A stretch of 64,000 nt of DNA, from positions 1,302,001 through 1,366,000 of the forward strand of contig KN832877.1 of the NCBI GenBank assembly GCA_000827325.1. The letters run 5' to 3'. Each line of letters begins with the position of its first letter. Within the stretch, counting starts at the first letter, position 1. This document shows positions 33,937 to 44,652 of the stretch, piece by piece. The stretch is from Oidiodendron maius Zn (lineage: Eukaryota > Ascomycota > Leotiomycetes > Myxotrichaceae). The notes under the pieces were generated by a model. That model was not told the origin of the DNA and did no database searches. It saw only the letters and a list, made by a program, of their open reading frames with translations. The translations under genes and the position numbers were made by a program.

Positions 33937-36900
33937 TTATCTAATACCTTCGTCTCTAGCCCAGTCATCATCAGTAGCCTCAGCCTTTAGCTGAAAGAGA
34001 TATTTATCAAACTTGGATGAGACCTTGATAACATGCTTAAGATGATTGAATTCCATCTGATTTCCCTTAAACAGAGCTAATTGTCGCGCTGTAGTCACTG
34101 AATTGCGAATCTGTCTCCCATTTAACTCATACTCAGCTAGCTCTGAAATGTGACCGGTTACATCTTCCACATTGATGTTGTCGTTCATGTCGTCAAGATG
34201 TCGAATGAAATTTTCCCAGATCTGGCGACGCTGTGACTTGTTGAGTGCTTCGTAATGCAGGGCAAGCTGGATACGCGATTTAAATGCCTCATCGAACGTG
34301 CCAACACGATTACTAGTCAGCACGAGAATGCCATCATAGTACTCGAGAGCACGTAAGAATACAGAGACGAGAGCGTTTCTGCTAAGATCATTTAATGTCC
34401 GTTGTTCCAAGAAGACATCAGCTTCGTCCAGAAGCACAACGCAATCCCAAATCTTTCCCAGGTGGAACACGGAATCGAGATACTCTTCGATCTTTATAGG
34501 ATCTATTCCAAGGTCGCCGCAAGTTACCCGATATAGGGGCTTTTCTGCAATCTCAGCAACGCTCTCCGCTGTCAGGGTCTTGCCTGTACCCGGCCCGCCA
34601 TGGAGAAGCACTATAAGTCCATTGCCTTTGCCCGCCATAAGGTCAGTACCTTTATCAGCTGCTAACTTATTGCTGACAAGAGCGGTAATGAGTTCTTTGA
34701 TGTCTTGATCTACCGCTAGCGTTTCGAAGGCTTTCTTGTTCCATTTGACGTCTGAAATGCAATCAGTACGAAGATCCACTAGGGTTGGTGTCAGCTTTGT
34801 CTAAAATTTGGTGGGAAAAGAGTCTCATACTCCATTTCTTCTCCTGCATATTGAAGCCATAGATACTAGGGGGCAATAACAATAGGAAGTTGCCTTCAGG
34901 AGGTTCATCTTCATTCATTGCATCGCCTAGCTGATCCTCATAAGTTTCGTTCCGTTGGTTACTGTGTATTTTCCAGTAGGTAGCCACGTCAACCATAAAC
35001 CTTGTGCGATCCTTATAACAATTAGCTAAGATTAACAAAAGGAATGGAATACTCACAAATCTGCTGTCGTTTGTATAAGTCATACCGGTATATGTAATAT
35101 ATCTATGTTTGCGGCATTTCCAGAAAGTCTCTCCTCGTTTCTTGTGTTTTTCTTGCACTTCCTGTGATGCATATCTGAAGGGATATGCCTTCAAGCTATC
35201 AATTCTTATCTGCGGGATGGACTCTTTCCCATAGTCTACATATATCGTCTTTTCCATAATCCGAAAGCTCCCATCAAACTCCCACGTCTCGGCTTCAAAC
35301 GACAGGCTGATGGTCTTGACATCTACACGTGTCGAAAGATGTGCTAGTCGACTTCTTCTCTGAGTGTCTTGGACTCGTGGGTTTGATGTTTGTTGGTATC
35401 CCACGAGATTGCCACCATCGTTGAAAACAACAACCTCATCAGGAACAAAAAGCAATTCCAAGTAGCCGGGTGATACAAGGCCTTGCTTGAATAACGCTTC
35501 TGCTCTTGCATATTCGCCGTCAAAATGTTCCGAAATGTAGTTTGTAAATAGTTGAACTTGCTGGCATTCTTCGTCATCCAATTTTAGGACTTCCTCGTCA
35601 ATAATGCTCCGAAAATAATAATAGAATAGATATGGTCCTTGGATCTCCCCAAATTCAATATCTTCGCCCAAAGGCCAGTACTTGGCTAAAGTTTTATTGT
35701 TTTTGGAGAGGTTCTCTAGGCCTTCGCGGAGGACTTCGCATTCTATATGCGTGGCCTCGCTAGCATGTGTGGTAAAATCTGTCCTCTTCGAAGTCCCGTT
35801 GTCTTCAGAGGTGGGATCAGAAGTAGCCACTCGATCGTTGCTCTTTCGATTGTTAGTACTTCCACTATGGCCATCGCAAGTGTAGTCCAGGAATACCACA
35901 AAGGCAACATCGGGATGTTCATCGAAGTAGTCTCCTATTTCGGAAATCTTTACTCGGCCTTCGAGATGACGAAGGTTGCCATTCTGTGTAATACTGGGAA
36001 CGTCCATGTAAATACTTTTGGAAGCCTGACCCTCGCACTGAACGCGGTGCAAATTAACCCATCTTGAAGGTAATGCGGGTGTGAGAGATGCTTGGAGGGT
36101 TGCATTGGCTTGTTTGAGTTCCTCTATCTGTGCTAGTAGAGACTTCATGTCTCCACTCTTACCAGAATCAATCCCGGTTGTACCTTTTTCGGTAGTCTGA
36201 TTAGTGTCGGCTCCTTTCTCGTGAACTGCTGTGTTCAATACATCAGGGTGGTTTGGTATAGGAGGATCGGAATCAAAATCTATGAGTAGTAGATCTTCCA
36301 GTATTGAGGAGGTTAGGCTGTTTTGGTAACCCATATAACCTGAATCCAGAGCGGTTGCACTTTCCTGACTAATAACCTGGGACAGTGAGGAAGTAATGGG
36401 ACTGCTGTGCTGCTGACCAGAGGCTGCGAATTCAACACGCTGAAAATTTTCTTGGGAAATAGGCTGATTTTGAACATAGATATTTGGGTCACGAGTCTCA
36501 GTTTGCAGTATGTAAGTGCTTGTAGAGGACGAAACAGAACTCTGAACCTGGGCAGTGTCACTTGCATCTCCAGCTCTACTGCAGCTTGACTCTAGATCAC
36601 CGGAAGGGTCGACGACGCCTGCAGTCATCTCATCCATATTGGCTTTCGCCTCTGGGGTAATTTCAAAGTCTTCGTCTTTGAGCGACTCGCTCTCCGAGGA
36701 CAAGTATTGTGCCACCAATCCGGAGAGCATGTCCTTCTCCTTACACATGCGTTGTAATATCATATTTTCCATGTCGTCCTCTGTTCCGATGCCAGTGCGG
36801 CTCTCGTGAGAAAGCCACTCTACCAATTTATCATCCTGAAGAGTTTCCTTTTCAAGGCGTTGAGAAGACGCAGGAACAGTGCTAGGTAGTGTTTGAACGG

Positions 36901-37896
36901 TTCCAATTGAGGATTGAGAAGTTTGAAGTGATGGCATGTCCGTAGAGGCAGTAGAGGATAGGGAGCTGTTAAGAAAGTCCGTAGATTGTGTATCAAGATC
37001 ATTTTCTTTGTCCTGTTGTCCATCAGACTTCTGTTGTAACTTCCGCTCATTTGGTTTTGTGCCTTGGAGTTCATGAATTTTGATAGGATTAAGGGGTACC
37101 GTGGGTTTCGAGGCGCTGGGGAGCAGTACAGATGATGACGGTATAGCACGGGACAGGCTCTTGGGGAACACTAACTTCCGCGTCCGGGTAGTGGAAGGAG
37201 GCTGGCCTTCTCGCTGAGCTGGTGGGGGGCCCGGTCTCCACCCTGCTGAGGAACGCGGCGGGGGTGGTGGCCCTGGTCCAGGTACGGAGGGAGGCGGCGG
37301 CGGCGGGGGTCCCGGTCCTGTTAGTCAAAGCCTTCGAGTCAGTATGCCTAACATAGAAGAGGTTGGAGTGTCTTTTGAATCAACTACGCCAGAGACGTGT
37401 CCGTCGAGTGAACATCTCGGGAACATCCATAGTAAGGCATAGAGCTCCGAATGTTAGACTAACCGCGGAGACCGTGCGGCTCTGGCAACGGCCACATGTG
37501 CATCGTAATAGGCCAATCTGGTTCTATTACAGTTTCCCAAATCTGGGGAAGGATTACTTCTCCTGAAGGCCCTATCAAATCGTAACGTCCTTCTTTAACA
37601 ATGGGACCGATAACATCGACATGCAAGAATGCTTGATTTATCAAATTTTCAACTCCCTGCAAGCTTCTAGTTAAGATACCATGTTAGAGTAGAGATATAC
37701 TTACTGCCCAGGTACAAGCCAGGTGGAATGGGAACATGAACTTTCGTCCGACAGCATCCTTGAACCGAATTGGCTTTTTCTTAACAATGTCCATAATGAC
37801 CCTGTGCTGTTTATTCAAAGATGCGAAGAGTTTCATTTCATCAGCTGCCTTCCCACCAGTACCGTCTTGGGAAATTGTTGAATTAATCATAGACAT
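33937..37896 (-). CDS. Ubiquitin-like / Pro-rich / DUF7025 / AAA+ ATPase protein
   Basis: Five exons: 37896-37705, 37656-37464, 37317-35057, 35011-34831, 34778-33937, giving 1222 residues. The N-terminal fungal ubiquitin-like domain has RFKDAVGRKFMFPFHL, AFLHVDVIGP, YDLIGPSGEVILP, WPITMHMWPLPEP. A Pro-rich run follows (GPGPPPPPPPSVPGPGPPPPP), then about 350 disordered Ser/Thr residues. The DUF7025 region (FLDYTCDGHSG to KHRYITYTGMTY) precedes the AAA+ module: Walker A HGGPGTGKTLTAE, Walker B VVLLDEADVF, sensor LTSNR. Catalytic motifs are intact. The 45-nt intron 35012-35056 keeps frame. Probably an unfoldase-type ATPase of unknown target. Its start is 360 bp from the divergent DUF7708 gene. 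The stop is followed by AT-rich repeat DNA. Confidence 0.88.
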
Positions 37897-38256
37897 GTTA
37901 GCGCGAAGAATCCAGAGGCGTCGTGTTCATATACAGGAAGGGCGGGTAGGAAGTCAACTTCTTGGCGGCAGTACAATCTAGAAGGCAAATATACAATGCC
38001 TGGATGATAACGTTGAAATGCAAATTGAAAAACGAAAGAGAGGGGAAGGAGGTGAACAGCTGACTTTTGTTGCATGAAGGCTATAAATAGTACTCGACGA
38101 GGATGTACAGGGTGCAGATTGCATACCAGCTGAAGGCAACATGTAGGAAACGCCGAACCACATTATTGGCAGGATGAGCCTTTGGAATCCGTGATATATG
38201 TATGGCTTTACCCAAATATTTGCAAACTTCAAAACTTCACAGCAAAGGGAAGAAGG
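37897..38256. promoter_or_regulatory. Shared divergent promoter, AAA ATPase / DUF7708 pair
   Basis: 360 bp between two divergent start codons, compact enough for joint control. No clear TATA box identified. Role inferred from position. Confidence 0.45.
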
Positions 38257-39968
38257 ATGAGTGTTGTTTTGGCGCATCGCGCTGGTTTCAAGTGAGTATT
38301 CCAGCGCCGTGACTCGAAGGCTCGCTGACTGATCAAGACCTGCGGATTCTGTAGTTCTCACTGCGGCGCAGGAAGTATTCCAACGGACTGCCCAACTTGT
38401 CAATGAAAAAGTAAAGAATGGCAGCTCAGAGAAAAGACTATTGAAAGAGCACTATTCTATTCAAGATGTACAAGATGTTGTCCTTGAAGCCAAGCGGATG
38501 TACGAGACACGATCAGAACAATCCAAAGTTCGAAAATGGCTCTCGAGTTTCTCATCTAGGTTCATGTACTACTCTGAAGTGATGGATATGCTTGCTCAGC
38601 ATCATCCCGAATATGTCTCGCTGGCATGGGGGACAGTGAAGTGCCTTTTTGTAGTATGTGTCCTTTTCCAGCAATTAGAAAGAAGCTCATACTTCTATAG
38701 CTTGTGTTGAACCATGAAGAGCTTATTGTCCAATTGTCGAAAGCGATGTCAAAGATCGCAGATGTACTCCCTCGAGTAGACTTCCAGATTGAGTTATATC
38801 GGACGGATCTCATGGTACGCCATGTCGAAGATTTGTATGTCGAGATCATCGCGTTTTTTGACAGGGCGTCAAAATGGTACAGAGACGGAAAGGTGATGCA
38901 TATGTTGAAATCATTCACGAATCCGTATTCGTTGCGCTTCAAAGATCTAGTTGACCGGATCGACGAGCGTACTCGGCGAATCGATAGTCTTGCTGCTACA
39001 CTCGCACAAGCGGAGCTGAAGCAAATGCATGTTCTGTTGGCATCTTCTAAGAAGAGCCAAGAAGAAACACACAAATTACTAGTTGAGGTGAAGCAAATTA
39101 TGATAAGTTAGCTTCTCGTCGTGGTATCTCTTCAACACTGACACAATCAGCGAATCATGCAGTCACGTCTAGCCGGCTCATAGATACCTATGAAAGTACT
39201 CGCCAGATTCAGTTCGCTCAAATGATTGATGTAGCATCTAGGAATGCATTACCAGAGCCTCTTCAAAGTCTTCGATACTATCAATCAATGCGAAAAAGGA
39301 GACAAGCTCAAAGCACTATAGACTTCAAACATGTTACAACCCCGCTGCAGGATTGGGCGACTTCTAAGGAATCTTCGCTTCTTTTGATTCAAGGCTCTTT
39401 ACCAACACGGCTCATGGTCCAAGATCTTGTTGCAGATATAATTGAACTTGTAAAATCGGCGAACGTGGCTATAGCATGGGCCTTGAAAGCAGATAATGCA
39501 CTAGAGCCTTCAGAGAGACCAATCCACGTTATCAAACACCTAGTGATGCAGATTTTGCAGCACAACTCGTCTGCTGTATCACGAATCTCCGCCGATTTCA
39601 ATGCTGCCATGCTTCAAAGTGCTCGAACAGAAGCGGACTGGTTCGGGATTTTGAAGATAGCCTTATCTGGGCTGTCAAAAACATTTCTTGTTTTACATAT
39701 GGATGCCTTAGGTCCGCTAGGCGGTGATCTTACATGGCTGACAGGGTTTTGTCAACTACTAGTCAATTTTATCAAGGACAACAAGGACATTGTTCTCAAA
39801 GTTGCAATTGTTAATTACCGACCATTGTTGTTAGCGTCTTACTTTCCAGTTGAATGCTTGTCACTTCGGATGGAGAAGTGGAAAGGGCAGGGCATGCAAA
39901 AAAGAGGGAGGAATACTCGAGGAAAACACAGTAGACATCAAACTCTCCAAAGGGCTTTTATAAAATAG
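38257..39968 (+). CDS. DUF7708 protein with NTPase-like half lacking Walker A
   Basis: Four exons: 38257-38291, 38338-38653, 38701-39106, 39151-39968, giving 524 residues. The start MSVVLAHRAGFK joins PADSVVLTAAQEVFQ. The DUF7708 domain, known as the N-terminal domain of fungal NLR-like proteins, spans about 25-240: KWLSSFSSRFMYYSEVMDML, HHPEYVSLAWGTVK, VLNHEELIVQLSKA, IADVLPRVDFQ. The second half resembles an NTPase fold (SLLLIQGSLPTRL, HVIKHLVMQIL, TFLVLHMDALGPL), but the first motif lacks GKT/S, so nucleotide hydrolysis is unlikely. No C-terminal repeats. The Lys/Arg-rich last 35 residues abut mobile-element DNA and may be foreign. Pairs divergently with an AAA ATPase. Confidence 0.8.
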
Positions 39969-40120
39969 TGTGATAGCCCTAGCCGCAGGATAGCCACCCA
40001 GACCAGTCTATGTCAATTATTTTTGGACTACGTATATTGACTAGTCATACTTAGCGACTGTTCTATATACCCCCCACCTAGTTCTACAATTCGACTAGTC
40101 TATTATGTTGACCAGTCGAC

Positions 40121-40561
40121 GTGGAGCTTGCCCAATTTGCAGAAAATCACCTCGACAAGTTCTACGCAGCCCGGCAAACCTGTGTCCCACCCCTCTATGT
40201 GCGCTCTCTTCACAGCACTACCAGGCCTTGGAACGGCATCCTCGACCCGAAGAACAGCCCCAGAGTTCCCACCCACAGTGGCAGACTTAAATCTTTGTTT
40301 TTGCATCTTCATACTCCCCTTTCTTCGTTTCAAGCTGTTGCTGCCTTGCTTCTCGAGATGGACCGGTCCAGGTCGAGTCGGATTGGCTCTGGTATCGGGA
40401 GGGCCATTGATTTGTGTCAGGCAGCTAGAAAAGGGTCAGAAAGTGGGGCAGTGAACCAGGAGGTAACTACACAACCACGCGCGCCACGCATGTGTAGTCT
40501 ATGTAGGTCTTTATTACACACAGCCCGTACGTGCCCAGCAGTAAGGCAGGCTTCTAATTAG
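40121..40561 (+). mobile_element. Relic of a mobile element with C-terminal zinc knuckle
   Basis: An open stretch ends in MCSLCRSLLHTARTCPA, a CX2C...HX4C knuckle like those at the C-terminus of fungal element proteins. A related but shortened relic lies near 27,165-27,216 (shared GCGCCACG and CCGTACGTGC-like blocks). Short ACTAGTC repeats occur just upstream. Family uncertain: DNA transposase or gag-like. No ends could be assigned. Confidence 0.35.
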
Positions 40562-40766
40562 GGTAGCTTATTAGGGGTTATTTATTGGTTGTTTACTTGC
40601 CCTGAAAGCCCTGAAACGGCACACTCCCGCTTATCAAGTACGTCACTCCTTGAGTGGTGACTAAGTAACGACTAAAACTCATTACCCTTTTAGATAAAAA
40701 GGGTAATTGAGAGTTGGGTGGTGTGGTGTGAGTGTAAGGGGAGCCTGAGAACTTTGTGGTCGCGAG

Positions 40767-40948
40767 TGTCACGAACTGATCTAGTTAGTACGCGACCTCG
40801 CTTATTTACCTGGCTACTATATATACTCTCTCACTCCCTTCTTCTCTCCTTGCTTTCGTATCCAAGTTATATAGGCCTAGAACCTTTCTCAACCCCTTTC
40901 CAGACCATTTGACCCCTTCTGCCTGTAATTCGGATTGGCGCTGTCACA
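40767..40948. mobile_element. Possible solo LTR, degraded
   Basis: 182 bp that begins TGTCACGAACTG and ends GCGCTGTCACA, so it has TG...CA ends with short inverted TGTCAC/GTGACA tips, a TATATATA box near 40,818 and a pyrimidine-rich body. No target duplication is visible and no internal retroelement part is attached. Looks old. It lies about 160 bp upstream of the nitronate monooxygenase start. Confidence 0.3.
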
Positions 40949-41109
40949 GAACCCACAACACACACTCCCTCCTCGAAGGCATTTGCTTCGCAACTTCAGT
41001 GCCAGATCATCAAAAGGCCGGCAGAAATCATCTCTTATATCATTGATTTACCTTGTGCTATTGTCTCTCGTCTCACCCCATTAACTGTTACTACCCGCCA
41101 CTATTTAGT

Positions 41110-42153
41110 ATGGCATCTTCAATCTACACCCATTATCCTTGGGTATCTCGGCCGCTAATCGCAAATGCCCCAATGGCAGACTTTGCTGGAGCACGTCTAG
41201 CGACATCCGTAACCATGGCAGGGGGGCTAGGCTTCATTGGCTCAGCAATGAATGCGGGCGCCTTATCCACAGAGCTCGAGAAAGCGAAGTCCCTTCTATC
41301 CAGCTCACAAATCGCCATATCGTCCACCCTCCCTATTGGCGTCGGGTTCCTAATTTTCGCAGAAAAACTCGAGAATGTAGTTGCGGTCATAGCACAGCAC
41401 CGTCCGGCCGTAATTTGGCTCTCATGCCCACCTGAATCGCAGGATTTTGCCATCTGGGCCAAAGCAATGCGTACCGCGTCACCGGAATCACGTATCTGGA
41501 TCCAGATCTCTGGCGTTGCTGCTGCGGTTGAGGTAGCTCAACTCTGTGCTCCCGACGTCTTGGTCTTGCAAGCTGCAGATGCGGGTGGGCATGGCCGCTC
41601 ACCTGGTGCAGGGCTTGTTAGTCTCATTCCTGAGTCTCGCGATGAGCTAGATGCGGCTGGGTTTTCGAAAATTCCTGTTATTGGTGCCGGAGGGGTAGGC
41701 GATGGAAGAGGTGTTGCGGCAGCTCTAGCATGTGGTGCAGATGGTGTGTTAATGGGAACGGCGTTCTTGGCCAGTATAGAGGTGGATCTTCCAGCCAAGG
41801 AGTATCAGGAGGCCATTTTGGAAGCCGTTGATGGCGGCGTAAACACGGTTCGCGGCACCATCTTCGATGATATACGAGCAAAGATTATCTGGCCCACTAG
41901 ATATGATGGCAGAGCGCTGACAAGTCCAAGCTACCAAGATTATCTAGATGGTGTGGGACTGCACGAACTGAAGAAGAAGTATGCAGACTCTATCACGGGT
42001 TCGGATAAGGGCTTTGGAGGTGAGCGACGAGCAGTTATCTGGGCAGGTTCTGCGGTCGGATTGGTAAAGGAGGTGAAGGCCGCTGGAGACATTGTTCGAG
42101 AGTTAAGGGAAACATCTAAGGCAGCTTTTGATAGGGCATGTTCAAAGTTCTAA
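41110..42153 (+). CDS. Nitronate monooxygenase (2-nitropropane dioxygenase family)
   Basis: Single exon, 347 residues, start MASSIYTHYPW; an in-frame upstream ATG-like extension to 41053 has no family support. FMN-binding TIM barrel: PLIANAPMADFAGARLA, GGLGFIGSAM, LQAADAGGHGRS (the catalytic-region His and flavin loop), IPVIGAGGVGDGRGVAAAL and ADGVLMGTAFLAS (phosphate-binding). Known reaction: FMN-dependent oxidation of alkyl nitronates such as propionate-3-nitronate, a respiratory poison made by some plants and fungi; cytosolic. Next to a convergent sugar transporter gene. A possible old LTR lies in the upstream region. Confidence 0.93.
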   Translation: MASSIYTHYPWVSRPLIANAPMADFAGARLATSVTMAGGLGFIGSAMNAGALSTELEKAKSLLSSSQIAISSTLPIGVGFLIFAEKLENVVAVIAQHRPAVIWLSCPPESQDFAIWAKAMRTASPESRIWIQISGVAAAVEVAQLCAPDVLVLQAADAGGHGRSPGAGLVSLIPESRDELDAAGFSKIPVIGAGGVGDGRGVAAALACGADGVLMGTAFLASIEVDLPAKEYQEAILEAVDGGVNTVRGTIFDDIRAKIIWPTRYDGRALTSPSYQDYLDGVGLHELKKKYADSITGSDKGFGGERRAVIWAGSAVGLVKEVKAAGDIVRELRETSKAAFDRACSKF

Positions 42154-42354
42154 AATTCTCTAAATATTATTTTACGCTTTCACGAAAGTTCAAGTGTGCA
42201 CAATAATTGTTTCGATATTTTCTCCGCTGAATGAGCACTTAGACAACTTTGCACACAAGTTGTGTATACGTAGGCTGTCAAAGGAAAGACTTAAACTTGT
42301 TGTAATACGCTCCAATAAGAACGCACGAAACCTGTTCTCCCCCCTATGCGCAAA

Positions 42355-44079
42355 TTACTCCTGATCAGCAAAGGTATAGGAACCCATAACACGCGGATTG
42401 ACTTTGCTCTGGAACATATAGTCAATCTCGTCAAAAGTCCTTCCCTTGAGTTCGGGTACATAAAAAAATGACCAGACAGTCGCCATTGCGGAGAGGCCAC
42501 CAAAGATAAATCCGACTTTGCCCTTCAGGTTAGCCTTGTCTGGGTTAACCAGATAAGGAACTACAACATTCATAACGGTGCCAAAGACAGACTGTGTAGC
42601 GGTGGCAAGTCCTATTGTCTTGGCTCGTAGTGATGCCGAAGACGTCTCACCGAGCACTGCGAAGGCAATGGCGCCAATACTCATTTGGTAAAAGAGGGCG
42701 TACAGGACGGTCAAAGAAGCCTGGACCCATTTCGCGGCAGAGGTTGGAATAACATCCATTATTCCAATTAGGAAGAGGACGATGGTCATGGCAATCATGC
42801 CACTGATAAAAGTCTTCCTTCTTCCAAGAGTGTTCACAACCGACCAGGATATGAGATTGCCCACCACTCCACAAGACGTAACACCAACACCAAGGCTGAA
42901 GGCATCGCTGTCAGACAATCCTGCAAGCTCGAAGAAGTAAGTTGAGAAGCCGAGAACAAAAACGATACCAGTAAGATGCTGGCAGGCGAAGACGCCCATG
43001 GAGATCACTGTCCGAAGAAGATTTGTGCCTTGGAAGCAGTGAACCCACTTTGCCGTTCTAGTAAGCTCCATATCCTCGTCAACTGTCTTCACAATAATGG
43101 CGAGCTTTGGGCCAACGTTTACATCTGGTCCGTATAATGATTGAAGTGCATTTATGGCATCATCGATGCGATTTTTCCGTACGTAGTACCATGGTGATTC
43201 AGGAGCGAAGGGCAGTCCTGCTGCAAGCGTTGCTGCGGACAACATTAGAATATGCTTTTGCTCATTCATGAGTAACATACCGACGAAGATAAATTGCAAA
43301 GAAAAGGGTCCCTTGTAAGCCCAGGTATCGGACCTTCCGCCGAACCCCTTGATTGCAGCATTGGATAAGAGTTGTCCAATGACAATGGCAAAGTTGACCC
43401 CAGCTGTGGAAATACCGCGAAGCACGACTGGGGAGATTTCGGAGCAATAAAGTGGGCCAACAGTAAGGTAGAAACCGAGACCAATACCAAGAATAAGCTT
43501 TCCGATCAAGAATTCTGCATTGGTATTGGCAAAGATCTCTCCGAAGATGCCGCCCGTGACAAGGATAAGACCGGCGAGGAGAGCAAGCCTTCGACCGAAG
43601 CGATCGGCCAGCCAGCTGCAGAAGAATCCTCCAAAGAATTGGCCTACGGAAGAGCAGCTGTTGAAGGCGGCCTGCCAACTCGCTGCAAGAGTCGGTGCAC
43701 CGTTGAATGTATAGCTAGGAAGGCTTGTCAATAAGGACTCCTGTGCGTACACTCTGCTGCGCTCACCCAAATTGTGCGCGGAAAGCTGGGACTGAGATCA
43801 TGGCCCCATTGACCTGCGCATCGAAACCCCTACACAGGATCAAGTTTAGCGTCGCAATTCTAGACCATCTAGAGGCTCCACTTACCAGCCAATGGCACTC
43901 ATGCTAAAGAAGAAGCACCACCACACGATCCTCTTATTGTGACGGACTACATGCCAGAGGGAGAGGCTATGCTCCTCGGCCACGCCAATGGTAGCCTCGT
44001 CCCTCTTTGAGAGGCCCTCATCATGGACGGTGACATCCCCAGCCTTTTGTTCGGCGTTAATATTCGCCTGGGCCGACAT
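42355..44079 (-). CDS. MFS sugar porter
   Basis: Five exons: 44079-43886, 43829-43767, 43714-43281, 43220-42355 form four coding blocks, giving 518 residues. The start MSAQANINAEQK is chosen over an upstream in-frame ATG by fit to the family. Twelve membrane helices; sugar-porter motifs WLADRFGRR, PESPWYYVRK, NTLGRRKTF, ASLRAKTIG, VPELKGRTFDEIDYMF. The 60-nt intron 43221-43280 keeps frame. WGFDAQVNGAMISVPAF marks the first helix. Plasma-membrane uptake of a hexose or disaccharide is likely; an exact sugar cannot be read. Divergent from a Zn2Cys6 regulator and 2.6 kb from a GH3 glucosidase, which suggests glycoside import. Correction for the reader: the blocks listed are four exons. Confidence 0.92.
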
Positions 44080-44638
44080 GGCGTTGTAACAGATATATAT
44101 GATGTGCACGAACTAGATGATCTGCAAATTTTTTAGAGATGAGTCTCAGGTGTAACGAAGGTGGCCGGGACTGATGAGCGCTCCCTCAGAGTGAACTTGG
44201 GGGAGGAGGAGGAGGAGGAAGAAGGGATCCAGCTGCACTTTAAGCATCTCTTGTGGTCTTTCTGCTCAGTCGAGAATACATGGCCCTTTCGTGTCCCTGG
44301 TCGGTGAGAATCAGCCGGCCCAATTAAGCCGAAAGGTTGCGGAGAGACGAGGTCGGTCCGCAAATCTCGGACGGTGGCGCTTTTTCCCACGCTCCCCTCG
44401 CTCCTGACGGTGCCGTGATTGGAAAGAAGACGAATTGCCTTCTTTGATGGCTGGAGATCGTGGCCGGTGCCAGCCGTGGAGGACGGCAAGAACGCAGCCC
44501 CTGATTTCGAATGCGGGGTCTCCGCAAAGACTTAATCAGCATCTTTCCCGACACTCCGCTGAGTACTTTAGTCGCTTACTTCCCCCATTTCCCTCTCTCC
44601 ACTTTTGATTCCTGCGCCCATGCGGTTGCGTGAGAGTG
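44080..44638. promoter_or_regulatory. Divergent promoter, sugar porter / Zn2Cys6 regulator
   Basis: 559 bp between the two start codons. Several CGG/CCG triplets are present (for example CTCGGACGG near 44368), of the sort bound by Zn2Cys6 factors, but no clean inverted CGG pair was picked out with certainty. Confidence 0.4.
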
Positions 44639-44652
44639 ATGGATCCGGCTGA
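44620..44652 (+). promoter_or_regulatory. Upstream ORF overlapping the regulator start
   Basis: ATG CGG TTG CGT ... TGA, ten codons, begins 19 nt before the main ATG (44639) and ends inside the main coding region in another frame. If the transcript starts upstream it would reduce initiation at the main start. Confidence 0.5.

Larger units (their letters stand above)
39969..41109. other. Mobile-element-rich spacer
   Basis: Spacer before the nitronate monooxygenase gene, with a zinc-knuckle relic and a possible solo LTR annotated separately. Near 40,680-40,710 a short palindrome reads TTACCCTTTTAGATAAAAAGGGTAA. No host gene seen. Confidence 0.5.
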
